64,000 bases of DNA from DATFQI01 sp963816955 (GTDB lineage Bacteria > Actinomycetota > Thermoleophilia > Solirubrobacterales > Solirubrobacteraceae): the NCBI GenBank assembly GCA_963816955.1, contig CAWFME010000005.1:992001-1056000 (forward strand), written 5' to 3'. Positions 1 to 8,594 of the stretch are shown piece by piece (within the stretch, counting starts at the first letter, position 1; the number at the start of each line of letters is the position of its first letter). A program made the translations under genes and the position numbers. The notes beneath the pieces were generated by a model that saw only the letters and a list, made by a program, of their open reading frames with translations, had not been told where the DNA came from and did no database searches.

Positions 1-1086
1 GAGCCGCGTCGCCTCGCCGATGCGCTCGTCGAGCCGGCGCGCCCAGTGGCGCAGCGTCTCGGCGTAGTCGGGCGCGAACCCCTCGACGTGGTCGATCGTG
101 GAGCCGGTCTTCTCGAACGCGGACACGATCCGCGACAGGTGCAGGGGCGCGGCGTCCGGGAACACGAAGCGCTCCGAGAACGCGCCCGCCTCGGGGTCGC
201 CGTGGCGCAGCCGCGCGATGCCGTGGTTGAGCAGCACGCCGCCGGGCTCCAGCGCGTCGATGATGTGTTGCGCGTAGGCGTCGATGTTGACCGCGCCGAC
301 GTGCTCGACCATGCCGATCGAGGCGACGCGGTCGAAGCGCTCGCCGCCGAGCTCGCGGTAGTCCTGCACGCGGATGTCGACCTTGTCGGCGACGCCGGCC
401 TCGCGTGCCCGCTCGCGCGCGCGCTGCGCCTGCGGCTCGGACAGCGTGATGCCGGTGACGTGCACGCCGTGGCGCGTCGCGGCGTGCACGGCGAAGCTGC
501 CCCAGCCGCAGCCGACGTCGAGCACGCGCATGCCCGGCTCGAGCCCGAGCTTGGCGCAGACCATCTCGAGCTTGGCCTCCTGCGCCTCCTCGAGCGTCGT
601 CGCCCCGCGCGAGAAGATCGCGCACGAGTACGTCATCGACTCGCCGAGGAACAGCTCGAAGAACGCGTTGGAGACGTCGTAGTGGTGGCGGACGGAGCGG
701 CGATCGCGCGCGACGCTGTGGCGCCGGCCGCGCGGGCGCAGCTCGGCGTCGGGCACGTGCGGCACAGAGCGCAGCGCGCCGGCGCGCAGCGCGGCGGCGG
801 CGATCTTCGCGCGGTCGCGCAGCTCGATCGGCGGGGGGCTCCAGGAGTCCAGCAGCGCCAGCGCGGCCTCGACGTCGTCGACGTCCAGCGCCCCGCTCAC
901 ATACGCGCGGCCGACGCCGAGCTGGCCGGGCGAGCGCAGCACGTGGCCGAGCGCCTCGGGCGTACGCAGCGCGAACGTCGGGCCGCCGTCGCTGGACGGC
1001 AGCTCGGTCCCGTCCCACAGCTCGATCCGGAACGGGCGCTCTGGGAGGGCGCCCTCGAGCGCCTCGCGCAGCGGGGCGGTGCTCAA
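1..1086 (-). CDS. cfa: Cyclopropane-fatty-acyl-phospholipid synthase (3' end outside window)
   Basis: A SAM-dependent methyltransferase that should add a methylene bridge across cis double bonds of membrane phospholipid acyl chains. About 362 codons are visible; the C-terminus lies beyond base 1. Reading the minus strand, an N-terminal lipid-binding part is followed by RHHYDVSN, typical of the CFA family, then LDVGCGWG (SAM motif I, near residue 190) and ASIGMVEHVG. The start is TTG at 1086, which overlaps the desaturase stop as TTGA, so it is probably translated by coupling. The pairing is logical: the upstream desaturase makes the double bond that this enzyme modifies. Family assignment is firm; exact lipid substrate is not. 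Confidence 0.9.
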   Translation of the reverse strand, partial: MSTAPLREALEGALPERPFRIELWDGTELPSSDGGPTFALRTPEALGHVLRSPGQLGVGRAYVSGALDVDDVEAALALLDSWSPPPIELRDRAKIAAAALRAGALRSVPHVPDAELRPRGRRHSVARDRRSVRHHYDVSNAFFELFLGESMTYSCAIFSRGATTLEEAQEAKLEMVCAKLGLEPGMRVLDVGCGWGSFAVHAATRHGVHVTGITLSEPQAQRARERAREAGVADKVDIRVQDYRELGGERFDRVASIGMVEHVGAVNIDAYAQHIIDALEPGGVLLNHGIARLRHGDPEAGAFSERFVFPDAAPLHLSRIVSAFEKTGSTIDHVEGFAPDYAETLRHWARRLDERIGEATRL

Positions 1087-2021
1087 GACACCGCGCGCTT
1101 CGCCTGACGTTCGGGGCTGACGCGAACGACGTCCCACGCCAGTCCCATCCTCTCCAGGCCGCGGATCACCATCGCCGAGGTGTCGATCTGCCAGCGGCGC
1201 ATGCCGTGCTCGGCTGACGTCGGGAACGCGTGGTGGTTGTTGTGCCAAGACTCTCCGAAGGACGGTATCGCCAGCCACAGCAGGTTCCGCGACTCGTCCT
1301 TGGTCTCGAACTGGCGGCGCCCGAAGAAGTGGCACAGCGAGTTGATCGAGTACGTGACGTGGTGCAGGACCAGCATGCGTACGGCCCCACCCCACAACAG
1401 TCCGGTGAGAGCAGTGTGAAGGGAGCCGCCGATCAGCCACCCGAGCGCGAACGCGGCGAGCAGCCCGCCGATCGCCCACGCGAAGAACCACTTGCTGACC
1501 CAGCGGACCGTCGGGTCGGCGAGCAGGTCTGGCGCGTAGCGCTCGTGGCTGCCGCGCTCCGTGTGGATGAACAGCCACCCGACGTGCGCGTGCAGCAGGC
1601 CGCGCAGCGCGCCCTTGAGACCGTGGCCGTGGTCGACGTGCGGGCTGTGCGGGTCGCCCGGCGCGTCGGAGAACGCGTGGTGCTTGCGATGGTCGGCGAC
1701 CCAGGAGATGACCGGGCCCTCGATCGCGGCCGAGCCGAGGATGGCGAACGTCGCCCGCACCCAGCGCTTGGTCTTGAACGCGCGATGCGTCAGCAGGCGG
1801 TGGAAGCCGACCGTCACGCCGAGGCCCGTCGCGACGTACATGATCGCGAACACGATCAGGTCGCTCCAGAACAGCCAGTCGGCCCAGACCTGCCAGGCGA
1901 CGACGAACAGTCCGATGATCGGCAGCGCGGTGATCAGCCCGGTGAGGAAGCGGTCCAGGGTCTCGTTGGAGACGGGCTGGACGTCCTCGGGGCCGGGTCT
2001 GGGTATCTGAGTCGCAGTCAC
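1083..2021 (-). CDS. Acyl-CoA / fatty-acid desaturase (membrane di-iron)
   Basis: A 312-residue integral-membrane desaturase of the delta-9 (SCD1/OLE1-like) family, which introduces a cis double bond into long acyl chains. The three histidine boxes that bind the di-iron centre are all present: HRLLTHR, HRKHH and HNNHH, separated by hydrophobic membrane spans. The longer open frame upstream (to 3734) is only the antisense of the acyl-CoA ligase. The start chosen is GTG at 2021, because no Shine-Dalgarno precedes it and a TATATT box ends 8 bases before it, as in leaderless mRNAs. It is followed by the coupled CFA synthase gene. Confidence 0.88.
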   Translation of the reverse strand: MTATQIPRPGPEDVQPVSNETLDRFLTGLITALPIIGLFVVAWQVWADWLFWSDLIVFAIMYVATGLGVTVGFHRLLTHRAFKTKRWVRATFAILGSAAIEGPVISWVADHRKHHAFSDAPGDPHSPHVDHGHGLKGALRGLLHAHVGWLFIHTERGSHERYAPDLLADPTVRWVSKWFFAWAIGGLLAAFALGWLIGGSLHTALTGLLWGGAVRMLVLHHVTYSINSLCHFFGRRQFETKDESRNLLWLAIPSFGESWHNNHHAFPTSAEHGMRRWQIDTSAMVIRGLERMGLAWDVVRVSPERQAKRAVS

Positions 2022-2037
2022 GGGTCGGGAATATAAG
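2022..2037. promoter_or_regulatory. Overlapping divergent -10 boxes between desaturase and acyl-CoA ligase
   Basis: On the minus strand TATATT (2035-2030) lies 8 bases from the desaturase GTG. On the plus strand TATAAG (2032-2037) lies 26 bases before the ligase ATG. Neither has a convincing -35 box. The two boxes share most of their bases, so divergent transcription would probably be mutually exclusive or co-regulated. Inference from position and sequence only. Confidence 0.4.
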
Positions 2038-2063
2038 CTCGCAGGCCCGAGGGAAGGAGAGTC

Positions 2064-3674
2064 ATGCAGGGCCAGATGCAGTCCTACCCGCTTACGCTCG
2101 TCCATCCCTTCGAGCGCGCGGAGAGGTTGTTCGGCGACAAGCCGATCGTCTCGGCCACCCCGACCGGCATCCAGCGGACGACCTATGGGGAGTGGGCCGA
2201 GCGTACACGTCGGCTGGGCGGCGTGCTCGACGCGCTGGAGGTCTCGGCCGACGGCCGGGTCGGCACCTTCGCGTGGAACTCCGCCCGCCACCTCGAGCTG
2301 TACTTCGCGGCGCCCTGCACCGGCCGCGTGCTGCACACGCTCAACATCCGGCTCTTCCCCGAGCAGCTGCGCTTCGTCGCCGACCACGCGCAGGACGAGG
2401 TGATCTTCGCCGACCGCTCGCTGCTGAAGCTGCTGTGGCCGCTGATCGACGAGCTGCCCTCCGTGCGGTACGTGGTCGTGATGGACGACGGCGTCGACGA
2501 CGAGATCCCCGACGACGAGCGCATCCGCGACTACGAGACGCTGCTCGCTGACGCGGACCCCGTCGAGTTCGGGGTCGAGGACGAGAACAGCGCCGCGGCC
2601 ATGTGCTACACGAGCGGCACCACCGGCAACCCGAAGGGCGTCGTCTACTCGCACCGCTCGAGCGTCCTGCACTGCATGAGCTCGATGTTCGCCGACACGC
2701 TCGCGGTCTCCGAGGCCGACGTGATCCTGCCGGTCGTGCCGATGTTCCACGCCAACGCGTGGGGGCTCGCGCAGGCCGGCGTGCTGGCCGGCTCGACGTT
2801 CGTGATGCCCGGGCCCGACCTCTCGCCGAAGGCGATCGCGGACCTGCTGGAATCCGAGAAGGTCACGTTCGCGGCGGGCGTGCCGACGATCTGGATGGGC
2901 GTGCTCGACGAGCTCGACGGGCGCGACCTGTCCTCGCTGACGCGGATCCTGTGCGGCGGCTCGGCCGTCCCGAAGTCGCTGTCGGAGGCCTACCGCGAGA
3001 AGATCGGGGTGCCGATGACGCAGGGCTGGGGGATGACCGAGACCAGCCCGCTCGGCTCGGTCAGCTACATCAAGAGCACGCTGCGCGACCGCTCCGAGGA
3101 GGAGCTGGCCGACGTCCGCGCGCTGCAGGGGATGCCGTCGCCGCTGGTGGAGATCCGCATCGCCGACCAGGACACCGACGAGCCCCAGCCGTGGGACGGC
3201 GAGTCGCGCGGCGAGGTCCAGTGCGCGGGCCCGTGGATCGCGGCGGGCTACTACGGCGGCGCCGGCGAGCAGCAGTTCACCGCCGACGGCTGGCTGCGCA
3301 CGGGCGACGTGGGCGTCATGACGCCCGAGGGCTACGTGAAGCTCGTCGACCGCACGAAGGACCTCGTGAAGTCCGGCGGCGAGTGGATCTCCTCGGTCGA
3401 GCTCGAGAACGAGATCATGGCCCACCCGCAGGTCAAGGAGGCGGCCGTGATCGGCATCCGCGACGACAAGTGGGGAGAGCGGCCGCTCGCGTGCGTGGTG
3501 CCCGAGGAGGGCGCGGAGCTCGACGCCGGCGACATCCGCGGCTTCCTCGAGGGTCGCGTCGCGAAGTGGTGGATCCCCGAGTCGGTCGAGTTCATCGACG
3601 AGGTGCCCAAGACCTCGGTCGGCAAGTTCTCCAAGAAGACGCTGCGGGAGCAGTTCTCGGAGGTGGCCACGTAG
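2064..3674 (+). CDS. Long-chain fatty-acid--CoA ligase (AMP-binding)
   Basis: A 536-residue ANL-superfamily adenylate-forming enzyme that activates a fatty acid with ATP and joins it to CoA in the cytoplasm. The phosphate-binding loop YTSGTTGNPKG is near residue 180, the adenylation motif GWGMTE near 320, GWLRTGD near 410, and the C-terminal lysine-containing KTSVGKFSKK near 520. Length fits the medium/long-chain group. The ATG at 2064 follows GGAAGGAGAG at ideal spacing. It is divergent from the desaturase/CFA pair, and all three would act on acyl chains. The next gene starts 10 bases after the stop and may be co-transcribed. Confidence 0.92.
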   Translation: MQGQMQSYPLTLVHPFERAERLFGDKPIVSATPTGIQRTTYGEWAERTRRLGGVLDALEVSADGRVGTFAWNSARHLELYFAAPCTGRVLHTLNIRLFPEQLRFVADHAQDEVIFADRSLLKLLWPLIDELPSVRYVVVMDDGVDDEIPDDERIRDYETLLADADPVEFGVEDENSAAAMCYTSGTTGNPKGVVYSHRSSVLHCMSSMFADTLAVSEADVILPVVPMFHANAWGLAQAGVLAGSTFVMPGPDLSPKAIADLLESEKVTFAAGVPTIWMGVLDELDGRDLSSLTRILCGGSAVPKSLSEAYREKIGVPMTQGWGMTETSPLGSVSYIKSTLRDRSEEELADVRALQGMPSPLVEIRIADQDTDEPQPWDGESRGEVQCAGPWIAAGYYGGAGEQQFTADGWLRTGDVGVMTPEGYVKLVDRTKDLVKSGGEWISSVELENEIMAHPQVKEAAVIGIRDDKWGERPLACVVPEEGAELDAGDIRGFLEGRVAKWWIPESVEFIDEVPKTSVGKFSKKTLREQFSEVAT

Positions 3675-3684
3675 TCTCCCTCCG

Positions 3685-4752
3685 GTGACCATCTCCACGG
3701 AGGAGCTGCAGCTCGCGGCGCGCAACCACGGCATGCCGCTGGAGGCGCTGCGCTGGGACGTGACGCCGGTCGGGCTGCACTACCTCCTCATCCACTACGA
3801 CATCCCGGCGGTGGACCCCGGCTCCTGGCGGCTCGAGGTGGGCGGCCGCGTCGACCGCGCGCTCTCGCTCTCGCTCGACGATCTGCGCGAGCGCCCGCCC
3901 GTCACGCGCGCGGTGACGATGGAGTGCGCGGGCAACGGGCGCGCGCGCTTCGAGCCGCACATCGTGTCGCAGCCGTGGCTGCTCGAGGCGGTCGGCACGG
4001 CCGAGTGGACGGGCGTGCCGGTCACCGACCTGCTCTACGAGGCCGGGGTCGCGGGCGACGCCGTCGAGGTGCTCTTCACGGGCCTGGACCGCGGCGTCGA
4101 GGGCGGCGAGGAGCAGGCCTACCAGCGCAGCCTCACGCTCGCCGAGGTCAACGACGGGCCGCTGCTCGCGTACGCGGTCAACGGCATGCCGCTGCCGCCG
4201 CAGCACGGCTTCCCGCTGCGGCTGATCGTGCCGGGCTGGTACGGGATGACGAGCGTCAAGTGGCTCGCCCGCATCGACGCGATCGCGGAGCCGTTCGACG
4301 GCTATCAGCAAACGGTCGGCTACCGGATGCGGGCGCACGAGGACGACGAGGGCACGCCGGTCACGCGGATCATGCCGCGCGCGCTGATGGTCCCGCCGGG
4401 GGTCCCGGACTTCATGACGCGGCGGCGGTTCGTGCAGCCCGGGCCGTGCGAGCTGACCGGCCGCGCGTGGTCGGGCTGGGGCGCGATCGAGACCGTCGAG
4501 GTGTCGGTCGACGGCGGCTCGTCGTGGGCTTCGGCGGAGCTCGGTCCGGAACCTGAACCGGGCGCTTGGCGTTCGTGGCGGTACGGGTGGGACGCGGCGC
4601 CGGGAGAGCACGAGCTGTGCTGCCGGGCCGTTGATGCCGCGGGGAACGCGCAGCCTGTGGATGCCGGGTGGAACGTGGGCGGCTACGCCAACACGTCGGT
4701 CCAGCGCGTACCGGTGACGGTGGGCTCGCTCCGGAATTCGGTAGATCACTGA
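3685..4752 (+). CDS. Sulfite-oxidase-like molybdopterin oxidoreductase
   Basis: A 355-residue protein with the two domains of the sulfite oxidase family. An N-terminal molybdopterin domain (about residues 30-230) carries MECAGNGR, whose cysteine ligates molybdenum. A C-terminal Mo-co dimerisation domain of Ig-like fold (about 245-345) carries VSVDGGSSW and the typical AWRSWRY. No heme b domain and no Tat or Sec signal is visible, so it is probably a cytoplasmic oxidase or reductase whose substrate and partner are unknown. Start is GTG at 3685. The 3' end overlaps by 7 bases the end of the convergent minus-strand gene. Confidence 0.85.
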   Translation: MTISTEELQLAARNHGMPLEALRWDVTPVGLHYLLIHYDIPAVDPGSWRLEVGGRVDRALSLSLDDLRERPPVTRAVTMECAGNGRARFEPHIVSQPWLLEAVGTAEWTGVPVTDLLYEAGVAGDAVEVLFTGLDRGVEGGEEQAYQRSLTLAEVNDGPLLAYAVNGMPLPPQHGFPLRLIVPGWYGMTSVKWLARIDAIAEPFDGYQQTVGYRMRAHEDDEGTPVTRIMPRALMVPPGVPDFMTRRRFVQPGPCELTGRAWSGWGAIETVEVSVDGGSSWASAELGPEPEPGAWRSWRYGWDAAPGEHELCCRAVDAAGNAQPVDAGWNVGGYANTSVQRVPVTVGSLRNSVDH

Positions 4753-5519
4753 GGCGGCGCTTCGAGCAGGTCGAGCGTGAGCTCCGGTGCGCGCTCGCCG
4801 TCCAGTGCCAGCATGCGCTTCAAGGCGGCCTCGTTGTCCTGCAGGCACTGCTTCACCCCGGCGCTCGCCGGGCCCTCGAAGGAGTCCTTGAACTCCGTGC
4901 CGCTCCAGAAGTCGGAGTGGTCGGGCATGTAGGGGGCGGACACGACGACCGTGCCGGCCGGTAGCGGCTCGCGCGCGGCGTCGTGGAGCAGGAGCACGTC
5001 GAGCTGGTAGAGGTACCGCCCGAGCTGGCGGTCGGGCTCCTTGACGTCGAGGCGCAGCTCGAAGCGGTCGGCCGAGCCGGGGAGGATCTGCTGGCTGACC
5101 TTCGCCTCGAACGTCTCGCCCTTGGCGGGCCCGCCCGGCAGCAGCACGTCGTAGCTCTCGGACGCCTCGAGCCCGCCGCCCGCCTGGCAGATCTCCACGA
5201 AGCCCGTGTCGCGCACGACGAGCCGCGCGCGCGTCACGACCGACACCACGTCCCCCGTGTTGCGGACGGTGAGGTCGATCGCCTGCGTGTTCTCGAGGTC
5301 GTTCGCGCGCAGGTCGCCGCCGGCCACCGCGAGGTCGACCACCTGCAGGGCGGCCGCCGCCGCGGTCGGGCTCGGCGCCGGCGAGGACGAGTCACCGCCC
5401 TGCGCGAGCAGCGGGATGCCGACGCTGAGCGCCGCGATCAGGATCGGCACGACGACGATGCTGAGCTTCTTCTCGATGCCCAGCTCGCGCCACTGCTGCC
5501 GGTAGCTGCCGGAGCTCAT
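4746..5519 (-). CDS. Single-pass membrane protein of unknown function
   Basis: A 257-residue protein I do not recognise. A short cytoplasmic N-terminus is followed by one membrane span near residues 17-38, a Ser/Pro/Ala-rich linker, and an exported domain of about 190 residues that looks like an immunoglobulin-like beta sandwich (VVDLAVAGGDLRAND onward). The ATG at 5519 is preferred over earlier in-frame codons because AGGAG lies 7 bases before it. It is the last of five minus-strand genes that start at 9562, with 4 bases between the previous stop and this start, so it is probably an operon partner of those membrane proteins. Confidence 0.7.
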   Translation of the reverse strand: MSSGSYRQQWRELGIEKKLSIVVVPILIAALSVGIPLLAQGGDSSSPAPSPTAAAAALQVVDLAVAGGDLRANDLENTQAIDLTVRNTGDVVSVVTRARLVVRDTGFVEICQAGGGLEASESYDVLLPGGPAKGETFEAKVSQQILPGSADRFELRLDVKEPDRQLGRYLYQLDVLLLHDAAREPLPAGTVVVSAPYMPDHSDFWSGTEFKDSFEGPASAGVKQCLQDNEAALKRMLALDGERAPELTLDLLEAPPQ

Positions 5520-5523
5520 CGGC

Positions 5524-5931
5524 TCACTCCTGGGGCCGGCCCTGGTGGAGTCGCGCAAGGACGCCGGAGAGCCGGCGCGCCTGCATGAAGACGAGATACG
5601 CGATCCCCAGCCAGCCGACCGCGAGCAGCAGGAACACGACGTCGAGCGTCTCGTAGCCGCCGTCGCCGGCCGTGTCGGCCAGCGACCCCGCCCGGTCGAC
5701 CGCCTCGGGCAGGAACACGAGGAACACGATCAGCGGGATGACCGCCAGCCCTCGCGCAGCGGCACGCGCCCGCTCGACCGTGCGGACCTGCCGTTCCCAC
5801 GCGGTTTGGTTCGCTGCCGAACCACCGACGTCCTCGCCCGCGTTGATGCGGTCCGAGAACGCGTTGTAGAAGAACGCGTAGGCGCCCAGCATCACGCTCA
5901 GCGCGGAGACCATCGAGGCGACGTCGTCCAC
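5524..5931 (-). CDS. Small membrane protein, unknown function
   Basis: A 135-residue protein with a hydrophobic segment near the N-terminus, a charged central stretch (residues about 40-60) and two further hydrophobic spans (about 62-78 and 95-115), ending in a basic tail. No family is recognisable. Start is GTG at 5931, with GGGAG about 10 bases upstream and the stop of the previous gene 6 bases away. It belongs to the five-gene minus-strand operon. The arrangement suggests a membrane complex component, but that is inference. Confidence 0.65.
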   Translation of the reverse strand: MDDVASMVSALSVMLGAYAFFYNAFSDRINAGEDVGGSAANQTAWERQVRTVERARAAARGLAVIPLIVFLVFLPEAVDRAGSLADTAGDGGYETLDVVFLLLAVGWLGIAYLVFMQARRLSGVLARLHQGRPQE

Positions 5932-5937
5932 CCAGGG

Positions 5938-6519
5938 TCACTCCCACCTCAGCGCCCGCACGACGGTCTGCTCGACGCCCAGCTCGCGGCACAGCGCCGA
6001 CACCGTCGAGCGGGTGAGGTCATAGGTCTGCGACGCGTCGCGGCGCTTGTCCAGCGGCGGCGCGGCCGTGCGGCTGACGAGGTCCTTGAGGTAGCGCGCC
6101 AGTGAGTCCGGCACGCGGATGCGGACGGTGTCCTCGTCGACCGGGCGCGCCTCCTCGAGCACCGCGACGGCCGCGCGGCGCACGGCGCCCTCGAGCTCCG
6201 GGGCGAAGCGCGCGCGGGTGCCGGCGATCAGCGTCGTCGCCTGCGTCGGCGTGAGCTGGAAGGCCTCCGCGACCTGGCGGTCCGTGGGCCGGTCGCCCGA
6301 CAGCGACTCGTAGAGCAGCCGCAGGCGCAGCTCCCGCAGCTCGCGCATGGTGGCCGGGGAGCGGATGCCGCTGAACGCGAGCGCGTACTCCGTCAGCGCG
6401 GCGGACGCGAGCTCGCCGAGCACCGCCTGCAGCTCGTCGCCGTCGACCCGGAAGACCGCGCGCAGCCGCGCGAGCAGCGCCGGGTCGAGCGCGAGCGGGA
6501 CCTCCAGCATCTCGCTCAC
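5938..6519 (-). CDS. Soluble protein with helix-turn-helix-like segments, unknown function
   Basis: A 193-residue, all-helical, charged protein without signal peptide or membrane span. Two stretches look like helix-turn-helix units: TDRQVAEAFQLTPTQA near residue 87 and LTRSTVSALCRELGV near residue 170. This makes a DNA-binding or adaptor role possible but unproven. The start is GTG at 6519, overlapping the upstream stop as GTGA and with GAGGAGGTG at good spacing; the much longer open frame continuing to 9177 is antisense or frame shadow. It lies inside the minus-strand membrane-protein operon and could regulate it or the divergent injection-system operon. Confidence 0.65.
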   Translation of the reverse strand: MSEMLEVPLALDPALLARLRAVFRVDGDELQAVLGELASAALTEYALAFSGIRSPATMRELRELRLRLLYESLSGDRPTDRQVAEAFQLTPTQATTLIAGTRARFAPELEGAVRRAAVAVLEEARPVDEDTVRIRVPDSLARYLKDLVSRTAAPPLDKRRDASQTYDLTRSTVSALCRELGVEQTVVRALRWE

Positions 6520-8594
6520 GCGCTCATCACCTCCTCCTCGCGCGCGGGCTCGAGCTCGTAGGCGCGCTGGCCGCTGCGCACCAGCCAGTCGCGCAGGATC
6601 CGGTGCACGGCCGGCGCGCCGACGACGGGCTCCTTGGGCCACGGCAGCCCGGCCGGGAACAGCACGAACGGCTGCGACTGCGCGCCGCCCAGCCCGCCGT
6701 GGGAGCCGACGAGCTCCTCGAACGCGGCGACCTCGTCGCTGTCCTCCCAGTAGGTGCCGTTGACGAGGATGTCGGGGCAGTGCGGGAAGGCGTCCGTGCG
6801 GCGGACGACGTCCGCGGCGTGGGGGCCGTAGCCCGCGAGCGGGTCCTCGCCCTCGACGGCGCCGGTGCCGAGCAGTCGCCGGCCGCGTGGGCCCAGCACG
6901 ACCGCGCCGTCGGCGGCGGAGCGCACGAGCACGAACCCGACGCCGGGATGGGTGCGCAGCTCGGCGATCAGCCCGGGGCGGTGCTGCTCGATCTGCTCGA
7001 GCGTGACCCGGCCGGGATCGCGCGGGAACGAGATCACCCCGAGGTTGCCGGACGCCATCACGGAGACCTCCGGCGGCGGCTCTGGCGCCGCGGATGCAGG
7101 CCCCACCCGCCCCGCCCGTTGCGCGCGTCGCTCCGCGCGCTGCGACGGCGCGACGCGGCGCACGGTCCGGCCCGTCGCCGTCGGCTGGGCGGCGAGCTCG
7201 CTCACCGCCGCGCGCAGCGACGTGCGCGCCTCGTCGTCCTCGTCGACGGCGACCTCCATCCTCCCCGGCCCGGAGTGGCGGGCCACGATGTCCTCGAGGC
7301 CCTCGCCGTAGCGCTGGCGGAACGTGGCCCCCTGGCTCTGCCCGTGGTCGGAGAGCACGACGACGTGGTACGGGCGCTCCGCGCGCTCGACGGCCTCGGC
7401 GATGCGGGCGATCGCACGGTCGACCCGGCGCAGGATCGCGAGCGCGTCGGCGCGCTCGACCCCGGAGTGGTGGGCGACCTCGTCGTAGGCGAGGAACGTC
7501 GTGTAGATCACGGGCCGGCCCGCGAGCACGTCGGCCGTGACCGCCGCGACCTGGAGGTCGAGCTGCAGGACGGTCGCGTACGCGCGCAGGAACGCGTAGC
7601 TCCAGTGGCGGTCGATCCGGGGGCGCACGTCGCGGCGGCGCTGCTGGCGCGCGCCGTGGCGCTCGACCGCGAGCTCGCCGACCCCGCGCAGGATCGTGCG
7701 CAGCACGCCGAGCGGGCTGCGGAAGTAGGACAGGTAGTCCTCGCCGAGCGCGCCCGGCCGGTCGAGGTCGAGCACCGTGCTCATCGTGAGCATGCTGTGC
7801 GGCGCGTCGCCAGAGAGGATGTTCGCGCGGCTCGCGCCGTCGGCGAAGAGCAGGCCGCGGCCGTTCGAGCGGCGGCGCTCGAGCTCGGCGGCGTCGCGCG
7901 GGTTGTTGGTGACGATCGCGCGCCCGCGGTCCTTCTCCCACCAGCGGAACGCCGGCCAGTCGTGGTCGTCGCCGTGCAGCAGGCCGGCCTGGCAGGCGCC
8001 GGTCTGCGAGGACCAGCCCGTCTCGTAGCGGACGAGCCGGTGGGTGCCGCCGTGGAGCCAGCACGCGAGCGCCGGCGCGTCGCCGTTGCGCAGCGCCCGG
8101 CGCAGCACGTCGTGCGCGAGCCCGTCGACCTCGAGCAGCAGCAGCCCGTGCGCGTCCGGCTCGCCGACGGGCAACGTGTGGCGCAGCTGGCGCTCGATCA
8201 CGTGCGCGTCCCAGAGGTCCCCGCGGTCGAGCGCGAGCAGGCCGCCCGCCACGGTCGCGACCGCGGTCGCCCCGAGCACCGTCAGCGCCCCGGCCAGGAG
8301 GTCCAGCTCCACCGGGTCGAGCACGGCCGCGGCGAGCGCGAGCACCGCCGCGGCGGCGGCGAGCGTCCCGAGCGCCAGCGTGCCGGCCGAGAGCGGCAGC
8401 CGGCTGCGCGCGAGCGCTGGCCACGCGAGCGCGCACGCGGCGCCGGTCGTCAGCGCGACGCCGGCGCTCGCGGCGGCGCCGCGCAGCACGAAGCCGCCGA
8501 GCAGGACGCTCGCGAGCAGCACCCAGCCCGCGACGAGCAGCGCGACGGTGACGAGCCGCCGGAGGAGATCGGAGGGTGGCCGGCGCGCGTTCAC
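6516..8594 (-). CDS. Membrane-anchored alkaline-phosphatase-superfamily protein
   Basis: A 692-residue protein with about four N-terminal membrane spans (residues 15-125) followed by a large domain of the alkaline phosphatase / type I phosphodiesterase superfamily. LLLLEVDGLAHDVL resembles the first metal-binding strand, TGWSSQTGACQAGLLHG the nucleophile region (a Thr or Ser), and VVLSDHGQSQG the SDHG metal motif near residue 430. Proteins of this build cleave phosphate mono- or diesters, often in lipids or polyol phosphates, at the membrane. The start is GTG at 8594, overlapping the upstream stop as GTGA. Substrate is unknown. Confidence 0.75.
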   Translation of the reverse strand: MNARRPPSDLLRRLVTVALLVAGWVLLASVLLGGFVLRGAAASAGVALTTGAACALAWPALARSRLPLSAGTLALGTLAAAAAVLALAAAVLDPVELDLLAGALTVLGATAVATVAGGLLALDRGDLWDAHVIERQLRHTLPVGEPDAHGLLLLEVDGLAHDVLRRALRNGDAPALACWLHGGTHRLVRYETGWSSQTGACQAGLLHGDDHDWPAFRWWEKDRGRAIVTNNPRDAAELERRRSNGRGLLFADGASRANILSGDAPHSMLTMSTVLDLDRPGALGEDYLSYFRSPLGVLRTILRGVGELAVERHGARQQRRRDVRPRIDRHWSYAFLRAYATVLQLDLQVAAVTADVLAGRPVIYTTFLAYDEVAHHSGVERADALAILRRVDRAIARIAEAVERAERPYHVVVLSDHGQSQGATFRQRYGEGLEDIVARHSGPGRMEVAVDEDDEARTSLRAAVSELAAQPTATGRTVRRVAPSQRAERRAQRAGRVGPASAAPEPPPEVSVMASGNLGVISFPRDPGRVTLEQIEQHRPGLIAELRTHPGVGFVLVRSAADGAVVLGPRGRRLLGTGAVEGEDPLAGYGPHAADVVRRTDAFPHCPDILVNGTYWEDSDEVAAFEELVGSHGGLGGAQSQPFVLFPAGLPWPKEPVVGAPAVHRILRDWLVRSGQRAYELEPAREEEVMSA

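Noticed and set aside
1083..3734. 883-codon minus frame covering the acyl-CoA ligase
   Set aside because: Only its last 313 codons are the desaturase; the rest is antisense to a gene with clear AMP-binding motifs and is Arg/His/Asp-rich nonsense.
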